NCBI GenBank assembly: GCA_937880075.1
Contig: CALFLM010000017.1
Location: forward strand, 1-64,000
Direction of reading: 5' to 3'
From: an uncultured Romboutsia sp.
GTDB taxonomy: Bacteria > Bacillota > Clostridia > Peptostreptococcales > Peptostreptococcaceae
Length of the DNA: 64,000 nt
The translations under genes and the position numbers were made by a program. Under the pieces are notes generated by a model. The model ran no database searches and had not been told where the DNA came from. It saw only the letters and a program-made list of their open reading frames with translations. This document shows, in pieces, positions 27,680 to 36,390 of this stretch (position 1 is its first letter; each line of letters begins with the position of its first letter).

Positions 27680-28863
27680 TTATGTCAATAAATTTATATT
27701 AAATTTTTTATTTATTGAATAGTTTATATTATTCAATAAACTATTTAAAGGAATATTTTTATTTATCGCTATCTTTCTACAGTCTTCATATTCAGGAGTA
27801 GCTCTGATTAGTTTACCATTATAGTATCCTAATTTTACTGTTATTTTACCATATTCAGTTTCTATTTTAGTAAACTTTCTATCTAATGTTACTCTATTAT
27901 ACTTATTATATCTTATTCCAAATGTACTAGTTTGTAGTAACATTAAATCAATAAATTTATTTAAATCATCTTCTTTACATAAAATACATAATTTAGTTGC
28001 AGGCCTATTTTTTTTCATATATATACTTTGAGTATAAATATCTAGTACCCCCTCATCTATAAATCTTTCGTATATATATGAATATACTTCAGAAGACATA
28101 TCATCAATATTGGCAACTATCTCATATATAAACTCTTCTTTTTTTTTACACCTAAAATAGTTCTTAATATATTAGGTACTTCGAATTTCTTATGACCTAT
28201 TCCATAACCAATTTGCTTAACTTCAAGTTCTAATATATCTACAAAACCATCACATAAAGTTTTTATTATTGCTGCTCCTGTTGGCGTTGTACACTCACCT
28301 TTAACTGTATTTAGCTTTATAGGTACATCTTTTAGAATTTCTATTGTTGCAGGTGCAGGTACCGGCATAAGACCATGATCACACTTTACAAACCCTGACC
28401 CTACTGGAACTGCTGTTGCATATATCTTATCTACACATAGTAAGTCTACTAATATACATGTACTTACTACATCTACTATAGAGTCTATGGCTCCAACTTC
28501 ATGAAAATGTATTTTATCAATAGTAGTACCATGGACTTTAGCTTCTACCTCAGCTATAACCATAAATATCTTTTTAGCATTTTCTTTTACAGATTCATTA
28601 AGATAAGATTTATCTATAATCTCATATATATCGGATAAATGCCTATGTGAATCAACTTCCTTTGTAATAACCTCTACCTTTGTTCCTACTATCCCACTTT
28701 CATTTTTCTCTTGTATATTTATATTAAATTCATCACCTAAATTTAATTTGTTTATTTCTTCTAGAAAAATCTCTTTAGGTACTCCTAAATCTAATAATGT
28801 GGCTATGGTCATATCCCCCGATATTCCATTAACTATATCAAAATAAAGTATTCTTTCTTCCAT
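27680..28863 (-). CDS. larC: Nickel-pincer cofactor synthesis protein LarC (two frames, -1 frameshift)
   Basis: LarC builds the nickel-pincer cofactor of lactate racemase-type enzymes by inserting nickel using CTP. The N-terminal frame (28863-28117, 248 codons, MEERILYFDIVNGISGDMT...) ends soon after VKKKK; the C-terminal frame (to 27680) continues in the -1 frame as EEFIYEIVANIDDMSSEVY, which matches the normal LarC continuation. The two overlap at A AAA AAG (28144-28138), a canonical slippery heptamer. In Lactobacillus plantarum LarC is likewise made by frameshifting. It is 28 bases downstream of larB; larA and larE are absent here. Confidence 0.88.
28138..28144 (-). promoter_or_regulatory. 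Slippery heptamer for -1 frameshift in larC
   Basis: A AAA AAG in the zero frame, within a run of nine A. Slipping back one base joins the two LarC halves without loss of residues. No downstream pseudoknot was established by eye. Confidence 0.75.
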
Positions 28864-28891
28864 ATCTTAGCTCCTTAATTCTATCTAAAAT

Positions 28892-29635
28892 CTAATCCAA
28901 TTTATTTATCATTGATGCTAAGTATCCCGCTCCAAATCCATTGTCTATATTAACTACTGATATACCAGATGCACAGCTATTTAACATAGTTAAAAGTGCA
29001 GATAACCCACCAAAGTTTGCTCCATATCCAATAGATGTAGGAACTGCTATGACAGGTACATCTACAAGTCCACCTACCACACTAGGTAGTGCTCCTTCCA
29101 TTCCTGCTACTGCAATTACTACTCTAGCCCTTTGTAATATATGCTTTTTATTAAGTAGTCTATGTATTCCTGCAACCCCAACATCATAAACCCTTTCAAC
29201 ATCATTGCCTAAAAATTGTGCTGTATAGTAAGCTTCATCTGCAATTGGTATATCAGATGTTCCTCCACTAACAACTACGATTTTGCCTTTACCTCTATTA
29301 GATATTTCATTATTTTTAATTTTTAATATTTTAGATAGTTCTTCATATTCAGAATTAGTATAAATACTTTTTATCTTTTCAAAAGTCTCTTTTCTGCATC
29401 TAGTTCCTAATATATTTGATCCCTTTTTAATCATTCTCTCTATAATTCCTAATATATGTTCATCACTCTTACCTTCACAATAAATAACTTCTGGATATCC
29501 ATTTCTTATTTCTCTATGATGATCTATATTGGCGTATCCAATATCTTCATAAGGTAAATCTTTAAGCAATTTTAATGCATCATCTATATTAATAGAACCA
29601 CTTTTAACATTATGTAACAATTCTTTTAAATTCAT
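28892..29635 (-). CDS. larB: Nickel-pincer cofactor synthesis protein LarB
   Basis: 247 residues. The C-terminal AIR-carboxylase-like (PurE-type) domain has VVSGGTSDIPIADEAYYTAQ, YDVGVAGIHRLL and AVAGMEGALPSVVGGLVDVPVIAVPTSIGYG, typical of LarB. It carboxylates and hydrolyses nicotinic acid adenine dinucleotide in the first step to the pincer cofactor. First gene of larB-larC; GGGGAG precedes the ATG. Confidence 0.92.
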   Translation of the reverse strand: MNLKELLHNVKSGSINIDDALKLLKDLPYEDIGYANIDHHREIRNGYPEVIYCEGKSDEHILGIIERMIKKGSNILGTRCRKETFEKIKSIYTNSEYEELSKILKIKNNEISNRGKGKIVVVSGGTSDIPIADEAYYTAQFLGNDVERVYDVGVAGIHRLLNKKHILQRARVVIAVAGMEGALPSVVGGLVDVPVIAVPTSIGYGANFGGLSALLTMLNSCASGISVVNIDNGFGAGYLASMINKLD

Positions 29636-29823
29636 ATATTTTTCTCCCCTTATTTATAGTTACTAATATAATATTTTTTATATCAGTAGTATTATATATC
29701 GAACTTAATAATAATTTTATCTAATATTTTATATATTTGGTATATTAATCCTAAAATTTATTAATTTAATATTAACAGTAATTTGATTAAGTTTTATACT
29801 CTACTCATATTGTAAATTAATCT

Positions 29824-29936
29824 GTTGTGCTAGTTAATCTCTACACATATTGAAAATGTTATACAGCATTTTTTAATAATTTACTTTTATATAATCAACC
29901 CTAGTAATTTCAATGACTAAATTTAACTAGCACAAC
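29824..29936. repeat. Family B inverted-end repeat, copy 1
   Basis: 113 bp bounded by GTTGTGCTAGTTAA and its exact complement. The core contains TATACAGCATTTTTTAATAAT and AATCAACCCTAGTAATTTCA. Same orientation as copy 2, 118 bases further on. No reading frame. Confidence 0.85.
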
Positions 29937-29966
29937 GAGTTATATTAATTAATACTTATAAAATAT

Positions 29967-30004
29967 AAAAGAGAGCAATTTTAATAAAAAAATTACTCTC
30001 TTTT
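29967..30004. terminator. Strong hairpin between two family B repeats
   Basis: AAAAGAGAGcAATTTT pairs with AAAATTaCTCTCTTTT. It is the most likely terminator of the transporter operon, now separated from the gene end by repeat copy 2. Confidence 0.75.
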
Positions 30005-30054
30005 ATATTTTTGATATTCAATTAATAAGTAATAATTTAATAATATATTAATCT

Positions 30055-30167
30055 GTTGTGCTAGTTAATCTCTACGCATATTGAAAATGCTATACAGCAT
30101 TTTTTAATAATTCACTTTTATATAATCAACCCTAGTAATTTCAATGACTAAATTTAACTAGCACAAC
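30055..30167. repeat. Family B inverted-end repeat, copy 2
   Basis: 113 bp, nearly identical to copy 1, including short shared flanks (TTAATCT on the left, GAGTTATATTA on the right). Confidence 0.85.
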
Positions 30168-30198
30168 GAGTTATATTATATTTATTAAATTATCTACT

Positions 30199-31659
30199 CT
30201 AAGCGTTCTTAAGTTCTTGTATATGCTCTTGAACTTCTTCCATCTTTGCTTTATCAAGTGGATAGAACTTCATAGCTATTATTGATGCTATCCATCCTAA
30301 CATTGGCATTCCTATAAACAGGAACATTGTCATCCATAACATTTGTGGACTAGATGCATCAGTTACATCTGGCATTCTATCTGCAAATCCTATTGATGCA
30401 ACAGCAAGTGCTATTATAGTTGTTGCAAAAGATGATATAACCTTATCTATAAATGAGAATAATGTTCCCATCATCCCCGGCACAAAACGTCCACTTAAGT
30501 AAGTTTCATAGTCAGCACAGTCTGATATCATCGGTATAACAAATGCCCCTGATACACCAACTGCTCCTTTGGCAATTATATATATTGCTATAAATGCAAT
30601 TGTCATAAAACTCATATTTTTTAAACTTATTTGTGTTGGATCCCCTAAAACTAATAATGCAAATAATGCAGTATATGAAAGAATTGAAGCCCATGTTCCT
30701 ACAACTAAAGCTTTCTTTTGGCCTAGTTTTTGTGCATATTTTGTACCAATCATAGTTATTAATATATTTGGTATTAATATTATTGTACCTACAGTACCTG
30801 CTAAAGAATAATCTCCCATTAATATACCAAATAACATTACTGTAACTGTTGCATTAGTTGAAACACTCATTGCTATTTTATCAGTACTTGCTGCTATTAT
30901 AAGCATTTGTAAAGCTCTGTTACCTTTTAATACTGACCAATAATCTTTGAAACCAACTTTTGGAGCCTTATGTCCTAAACCAAAGAATTCTGTTCTATCT
31001 TTAGTCCATATACCAAATACAGCTAATGCCGTTAATATAGCTGAACCTATTATAGTAACAGTTATTAGTTCATGGTATAAACCTAATGATCCAAATCCAC
31101 CATGTTTTGGTACTAAATAACTTGATATATAAATTTGCATTCCATTGAAAAGTATTGCATTATATATTGCATCAAATAAACCAAATTTAGGTCTTTTTGC
31201 AGGGTTATTTGTCATACACGCTTGACCAGCCTTTGTACAAGCTGTTTGACAAGTATATCCAATTATATAAACTGCATAGCATCCTATAAAGTATATTAAT
31301 CTAATATTTTCAGGAACTTTATGTACAGTTGTGTATATTACAAAAGTCGTTAATCCTAATATAATATTACCTACTACTATAAATGGTCTAAACTTACCAA
31401 ATTTACCATCTGTTTTGTCTATTAAAAATCCTACTACTGGGTCTGTTATACCATCAAATATACGCATTGCTGTTAGTATAAAACCAACTACTGTAACTAA
31501 TAAACCAGCTATACCTGTTGCATACATTGATATATACCCCATAGCAAACATATAAAGATTTGTAGCTGTATTGTTTAAAGCAAATAAACCTAATCTCCAC
31601 GTTGGACAATCATTGTATGAACCTGTATTATCCATTGCTTTACTTAATTTTACTTCCAT
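30199..31659 (-). CDS. GPH-family (MFS) sugar/glycoside:cation symporter
   Basis: 486 residues with 12 membrane segments. MelB/UidB-like features: LGLFALNNTATNLYMFAM, FDGITDPVVGFLIDKTDGKFGKFRPF (the conserved loop 2-3 motif), and MISDCADYETYLSGRFVPGMMG in the second half. It should import a sugar or glycoside with protons or sodium. The ATG at 31659 is chosen because GGGGGAAATAAATGT precedes it; an in-frame start 75 bases upstream lacks a site. It lies downstream of the isomerase and dehydrogenase genes and probably serves the same pathway. Confidence 0.9.
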   Translation of the reverse strand: MEVKLSKAMDNTGSYNDCPTWRLGLFALNNTATNLYMFAMGYISMYATGIAGLLVTVVGFILTAMRIFDGITDPVVGFLIDKTDGKFGKFRPFIVVGNIILGLTTFVIYTTVHKVPENIRLIYFIGCYAVYIIGYTCQTACTKAGQACMTNNPAKRPKFGLFDAIYNAILFNGMQIYISSYLVPKHGGFGSLGLYHELITVTIIGSAILTALAVFGIWTKDRTEFFGLGHKAPKVGFKDYWSVLKGNRALQMLIIAASTDKIAMSVSTNATVTVMLFGILMGDYSLAGTVGTIILIPNILITMIGTKYAQKLGQKKALVVGTWASILSYTALFALLVLGDPTQISLKNMSFMTIAFIAIYIIAKGAVGVSGAFVIPMISDCADYETYLSGRFVPGMMGTLFSFIDKVISSFATTIIALAVASIGFADRMPDVTDASSPQMLWMTMFLFIGMPMLGWIASIIAMKFYPLDKAKMEEVQEHIQELKNA

Positions 31660-31849
31660 ACATTTATTTCCCCCTATTCGCCATAATAACGTTTTCCCAA
31701 CCTTTAAAAATAAACTAATGTTTATTTGGAGCATTTGATAATTTGTGTAATTTACTTCTATATACTTTCTTTTTTTTCATAAATCTATAAATTATTTATA
31801 TTAGTCCATCTTTTATATTGATTTTTTTTTAACAATATATACTACAAAT

Positions 31850-31971
31850 ATATATACTTTTTTAATTAAAATACTTCATTAAGTAAAATTATTATTTTGT
31901 ATTGTTTAAAAGTATCATAAATAATAAAAGTATTTTATAATGTAGAATTATTATTAGAATATATATATTTT
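31850..31971. repeat. Family C dispersed repeat, copy 2
   Basis: About 120 bp, running from ATATATACTTTTTTAATTAA to ATTAGAATATATATAT, closely matching the copies at 40882 and 56165. Internal AAAATACTT...AAGTATTTT could pair. It fills much of the 375-base gap between the transporter and the isomerase gene. Confidence 0.8.
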
Positions 31972-31975
31972 AAGC

Positions 31976-32013
31976 TTAGCATTGTTAAAACATCAAAATT
32001 TTAACAATGCTAA
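31976..32013. terminator. Hairpin after isomerase gene
   Basis: TTAGCATTGTTAAAA pairs perfectly with TTTTAACAATGCTAA. No good T-run follows on the minus strand, so efficiency is uncertain and the transporter may be read through. Confidence 0.6.
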
Positions 32014-32034
32014 ATTATATCATAATTCTATATA

Positions 32035-32925
32035 CTATATATTTACACTACAACATACACTATTATGATTAAATCTATCTTCAAAACCTAAATTTCTAAG
32101 ATTATTTGCACTTATTTCTAAGCTTTCAAATGGATCTCTACCGTATGTATTATCTTGCTCTATGAATATATGCTCTACTCCTGTTTCTCCAGCTAAATCT
32201 ATTATAGCTTTTATGTCTAAGTTTCCTTCACCTATTTCAGCAAATTCAACTACATCAGCCATACTTCTCATTATACCTTCTACTCCACCAGATAAATCAA
32301 GAGTTTGGTTTATTCTGTAGTCTTTTATGTGTATTATCTTAGTTCTTCCTTCTAATTTCTTTATCCATTCTAAAGGATTTACTCCACCTCTTTGTAACCA
32401 ATGTACATCAAGTTCAAATCCTAGGTATTCTGGATCACTTTCTTCAACCATTATATCCATTAAATATTTACCATCATATTTAGAGAACTCCATGTGATGG
32501 TTGTGATAGTATAATGATAAACCTTCTTCTTTTAATCTTCTTCCCATTTCATTTAATTCTTTAGTATATTCTATTATTTTTTCTTTTGAACCTAAACAAT
32601 CAAAAGATATCATACCTATTCTTATATATTTACAACCTAAAGCCTTAGTATCAGCTACTATTTTATCAAAATCATCTCTTAAGTTTTCCATTTTTATTCC
32701 TGGAATCATTGCTTTTATAGATGCACTTGTAGCACAAACTTTCATGTCAAATTCTTCTAAAGAGCTTTTTATTTCTGCTACATTTTCAGGTGTCATTTCT
32801 ACTTGTGATAATTCAACTGTAGAAAATCCTATTTCTTTAACTTTTTTAAATATTTCTCTTATTCCATCTTGAGCTATTTTATCTTTTAGCATCATCATTT
32901 GAACGCCTATTGTAGGTTTTTGCAT
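32035..32925 (-). CDS. Sugar phosphate isomerase/epimerase-like TIM-barrel protein
   Basis: 296 residues of the xylose-isomerase-like AP endonuclease 2 fold: GVQMMMLKD, GFSTVELSQVEMTP, YYHNHHMEF (metal His), GFELDVHWLQRGGVNPLEW (metal Asp and His), IIHIKDYR, EIGEGNLDIKAII and HIFIEQDNTY (metal Glu). Such proteins epimerise, isomerise or eliminate oxidised sugars. The ATG at 32925 has GGGGGGA before it. It overlaps the dehydrogenase gene end by 19 bases, so the two are translationally coupled. Confidence 0.88.
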   Translation of the reverse strand: MQKPTIGVQMMMLKDKIAQDGIREIFKKVKEIGFSTVELSQVEMTPENVAEIKSSLEEFDMKVCATSASIKAMIPGIKMENLRDDFDKIVADTKALGCKYIRIGMISFDCLGSKEKIIEYTKELNEMGRRLKEEGLSLYYHNHHMEFSKYDGKYLMDIMVEESDPEYLGFELDVHWLQRGGVNPLEWIKKLEGRTKIIHIKDYRINQTLDLSGGVEGIMRSMADVVEFAEIGEGNLDIKAIIDLAGETGVEHIFIEQDNTYGRDPFESLEISANNLRNLGFEDRFNHNSVCCSVNI

Positions 32926-33929
32926 AATATATCCCCCCAAAGTATTGTTTTTCTTAATTCAGAAGACTCTCTTATTGAATCTATAATTTTTATAGAAGTC
33001 ATTGCATCTTCTATATGTATGTAATCATTAGAGTTATTTATTAAACAGTCATAGTATTTATTTATTAATTTACCATGACTAGCCCCATAGTAATGCTTTG
33101 AACCACTAAGTCTTTCATCTTCCGCTATTTCAATAAGGTCTCCGTCTATATGTCTATATAATTTACTATCTTTGATACTAAACATTCCATTTTCTAATAC
33201 AACCTCTATTTCTACACTTGAATTAGTTGCATTAGCTATTGTTGCAAAGAATATTCCTTTTGCTCCATTTTCAAAATTTATAATTGCGTTTACTGTATCT
33301 TCAACTTCTATATCATAATCTAAAAAGTTATCTACATTTCCTTTTATAGACTTTATATTTCCACCTAGTAATTGCATTAAATCTAATGTATGTACTGATT
33401 GGTTAATCATAACTCCACCACCAGCAAACTCCATTTTACCTCTCCATGGTTTTACTGCGTAATATTCTTTAGGTCTATTCCATGCAACTAAACCTTTTAT
33501 TCCTATTATCTTTCCATAAACACCAGAATCAATTATTTCTTTAAGTTTTTCAACAGTATTGTTGTATCTATTTTGTAAACATATACATATATTTGTATCT
33601 GTATTATCACTTAATTCTATAAATTTTTCAGCTTCCTCTGTATCTAAGCAAAGTGGTTTTTCTAGGAGTACATTTACTCCTAGATTAGCCACTTCTTTAG
33701 TTACAGGGTAATGAAGGTAATGTGGTAAGCATATATGCACACAGTCTAATTGCTCTTTTTGAATCATTTCTATATAATCAGTATAGAAATTTACATTTTC
33801 AATTAAGCTACTCTTAGTTTCATCTATATCACATACCGCTACTAATTCTGCCTTCTCACTTGACTTGATAGAATGAAGATGAATCATAGAAACATCTCCT
33901 AGACCTATGACACCCACTCTTAGAGCCAT
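32907..33929 (-). CDS. Gfo/Idh/MocA-family oxidoreductase
   Basis: 340 residues: N-terminal Rossmann fold (RVGVIGLGDVSMIHLHSI), CLPHYLH, the EKP catalytic motif (NVLLEKPLCLD), and a C-terminal substrate domain with GGGVMINQSVHTLDLMQLLGG (the conserved His/Asp). NAD(P)-dependent oxidation or reduction of a cyclic polyol or sugar. Starts 30 bases after the fused gene and overlaps the isomerase gene. Confidence 0.9.
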   Translation of the reverse strand: MALRVGVIGLGDVSMIHLHSIKSSEKAELVAVCDIDETKSSLIENVNFYTDYIEMIQKEQLDCVHICLPHYLHYPVTKEVANLGVNVLLEKPLCLDTEEAEKFIELSDNTDTNICICLQNRYNNTVEKLKEIIDSGVYGKIIGIKGLVAWNRPKEYYAVKPWRGKMEFAGGGVMINQSVHTLDLMQLLGGNIKSIKGNVDNFLDYDIEVEDTVNAIINFENGAKGIFFATIANATNSSVEIEVVLENGMFSIKDSKLYRHIDGDLIEIAEDERLSGSKHYYGASHGKLINKYYDCLINNSNDYIHIEDAMTSIKIIDSIRESSELRKTILWGDILCKNLQ

Positions 33930-33958
33930 ACATTCCCCTTCTTTCTGCTTTATATCTC

Positions 33959-36031
33959 TTATGCAAAAACTTCTTCTTTATTTTTAGCTTCTTCTTCTAT
34001 TCTCTTATTTAATTCTGATAAGTATAAATCTTCATTGAATGGTAATTCAACATCTTGACCTAACCAACTAGATAAGTGCATTGCATTTGATAACATTACA
34101 CCTTTTATACCTTCTGTTCCAGGAGCTAATAATGGAGTTCCTTCTAATATAGCTTCTGTGAAGTTTATCATAACGTTAACATGTTGAGTTCCCCATTGAT
34201 CTGGTATTTCAAATTCTTCAACATCGAACATATCTGACATACCTTCTCCTCTGAATAAGTTAGCAACATCAGCAAATGTTAATCTCTTATTTAATTCATT
34301 TTCACTTTCTTTCATCCTCTTAACTGTTACTTTCTTACTTCCTTCAACTAATATCTTACCTTTATCTCCGTGTATTTCAAATCTATCAGTTCCTAATATA
34401 TCGTGTGTACAAGTTATGAATGTTCCTGTAGCTCCGTTTGGATACTCAACAAATGCAGTAACATCATCTTCAACTGCTATATTTCTGTGAGAACCAAATT
34501 GTAAGTTAGCTCTTACTTTAGATGGCATTCCACATATCCATTGCCATAAGTCTAATTGGTGAGGTGCTTGATTAGCTAAAACTCCTCCACCTTCTCCAGA
34601 CCAAGTCGCTCTCCAGCTACTCATATCGTAGTATGCTTGTGGTCTCCACCAAGTAGTTATTATCCAGTTAGTTCTTCTTATTTCCCCTATTTCTCCATTA
34701 GCTACTATTTCTTTTATTTTTTGGTATAATGGGTTTGTTCTTTGATTGAACATCATACCAAATGTTAAGTGTGGTTTAGACTCTGCTAATTCATTCATTT
34801 CTCTAACTTTTTTAGTGTAAACACCAGCTGGTTTTTCAACTAATGTATGTAAATCTCTATTTAATGCTTCTATAGCTATTACTGGATGGTCGTAGTGTGG
34901 AGTTGCTATTAATACAGCATCTATTTCTTTACTATCTAACATATCTATGTAGTTATCAAAGAATTTAACATCCTTAGGTAATTTTTCTGAAGCCCACTCT
35001 TTCTTTTCTGGGTTAACATCACATACAGCTGTAAGTCTAGCATTTTTAACTTTTCCTTCTGCTAACCAAGTTGCATGAGATCCTCCCATTTGTCCTATAC
35101 CAACTATCCCAAATCTAACTTCTTTCATTTCTCTTCCCCCTATTGTTTTTAATCTAAAATCTATACTCTTTAGTATATCTACTAAAGATTTATACTGAAG
35201 TGCATATGCACTTTCGCCATCTAACCCCTTGTCTGTCTTTATAATATCATGTACATCTTCTAATTCTAAATCTTTTAATGAATCAAATATTACTAAGTGT
35301 GGTTCCATAGTTAAAAAACCTTCATATCCATTTCTTATAGCATCTGTTAAGATTTCTTCTATCTTTCCTTCACCTGTACCACATACAACATTTTCTTTAT
35401 CAGCTTGATTAGCATCTTTTATGTGGTAGTATTTTATATAATCTTTTAAAAGTTTATAACATTCTTTAGTATCTTCTTTACATTGAACGAAGTTTGCAAA
35501 GTCAAATATTCCCTTGAAGTTATCTGAAGCAACTTCTTTAAATATAGTTAAACATCTACTAGCTATATCACCGTATATATCTTTTTCATTTTCATGAAGT
35601 AGAACTACATTATATTTTTCTGCTATATTAGCAAATATTTTTAACTTCTTTATGACCTCATCTTTATAATCTTCAGGATTTTGTTCCTTTGGAATATAAA
35701 AACTAAATATTCTAATATATTTACATTCTAATATATTAGCCATTTTACAAAGTTTTTCTAATAAATCAACTTGTTTTTCAAATCCTTCATTATCATCAAT
35801 AAATACTTTTCCTATAGGAGAACCTATAGAAGAAACTTTTATTATATATTCATCTAACTTAGGTTTTATATACTCATTAAGTTCTTCTATAGAATATTCA
35901 CTGAAGTTCTTCTCATTTACACCTCTTATAGATATATAGTTCATTCCTAGCTTTTTAACGGTTTCTAGTTGAGTATCAAAATCGCTACTTATTTCATCTG
36001 AGAAACCAGATATATGTATATTTTGCAACAT
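33959..36031 (-). CDS. Fused TIM-barrel isomerase/epimerase and Gfo/Idh/MocA dehydrogenase
   Basis: 690 residues, unusually long. Residues 1-295 are a sugar-isomerase-like barrel (HISGFSDEISSDFDTQL, LLHENEKDIYGD, FDFANFVQC, YYHIKDAN, GEGKIEEIL, TMEPH). Residues 302-690 are a complete Gfo/Idh/MocA enzyme (VRFGIVGIGQMGGSHATWL, ATPHYDHP, VEKPAGVY, GGGVLANQAPHQLDLWQW). The join (RLKTIGGREMKEVRF) contains GGGGGAAGAGAA just before ATG at 35128, a relic start of a separate gene. One A fewer in the A5 run before it would create TAG. First gene of the cluster. Confidence 0.85.
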   Translation of the reverse strand: MLQNIHISGFSDEISSDFDTQLETVKKLGMNYISIRGVNEKNFSEYSIEELNEYIKPKLDEYIIKVSSIGSPIGKVFIDDNEGFEKQVDLLEKLCKMANILECKYIRIFSFYIPKEQNPEDYKDEVIKKLKIFANIAEKYNVVLLHENEKDIYGDIASRCLTIFKEVASDNFKGIFDFANFVQCKEDTKECYKLLKDYIKYYHIKDANQADKENVVCGTGEGKIEEILTDAIRNGYEGFLTMEPHLVIFDSLKDLELEDVHDIIKTDKGLDGESAYALQYKSLVDILKSIDFRLKTIGGREMKEVRFGIVGIGQMGGSHATWLAEGKVKNARLTAVCDVNPEKKEWASEKLPKDVKFFDNYIDMLDSKEIDAVLIATPHYDHPVIAIEALNRDLHTLVEKPAGVYTKKVREMNELAESKPHLTFGMMFNQRTNPLYQKIKEIVANGEIGEIRRTNWIITTWWRPQAYYDMSSWRATWSGEGGGVLANQAPHQLDLWQWICGMPSKVRANLQFGSHRNIAVEDDVTAFVEYPNGATGTFITCTHDILGTDRFEIHGDKGKILVEGSKKVTVKRMKESENELNKRLTFADVANLFRGEGMSDMFDVEEFEIPDQWGTQHVNVMINFTEAILEGTPLLAPGTEGIKGVMLSNAMHLSSWLGQDVELPFNEDLYLSELNKRIEEEAKNKEEVFA

Positions 36032-36390
36032 TCATTCCCCCTACATCTCTTTTGTTATTTTTTTAACTTTAATTACTTTTAATATCTAGCATAAAACTTA
36101 ATTAAGAATGTATTTTATATAATTCTAAAAAATATATATTATATATCTTCATGAATTCGTTTTCCCTTATGTTAGTATACTAGCATTCTTTTTTTAAATT
36201 AGCAATAAATATTCTTCTACATTACCTTACACCATTTTACATCACTATTATAGTTATAAATTATTTTTATAATTTATATTTAATTTAGAAATCAGCTTTT
36301 AATTTTTACTATATTTTAATAATAAGTTTAGCTCAATCATAATTATATATAATAAAATAAAAAAGAGTAGCAAATTGCTACTCTTTTTTA
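36032..36390. other. Intergenic region, operon leader and groEL terminator
   Basis: About 360 AT-rich bases upstream of the sugar cluster. I see no riboswitch, clear operator or repeat; the groEL terminator occupies 36358-36389. Confidence 0.4.
36358..36389 (-). terminator. Terminator after groEL
   Basis: AAAAGAGTAGCA pairs with TGCTACTCTTTT. Confidence 0.9.

Noticed and set aside
28099..28117. LarC halves as a simple pseudogene
   Set aside because: Both frames keep family conservation right up to a canonical slippery heptamer, and frameshifting of larC is already known elsewhere.
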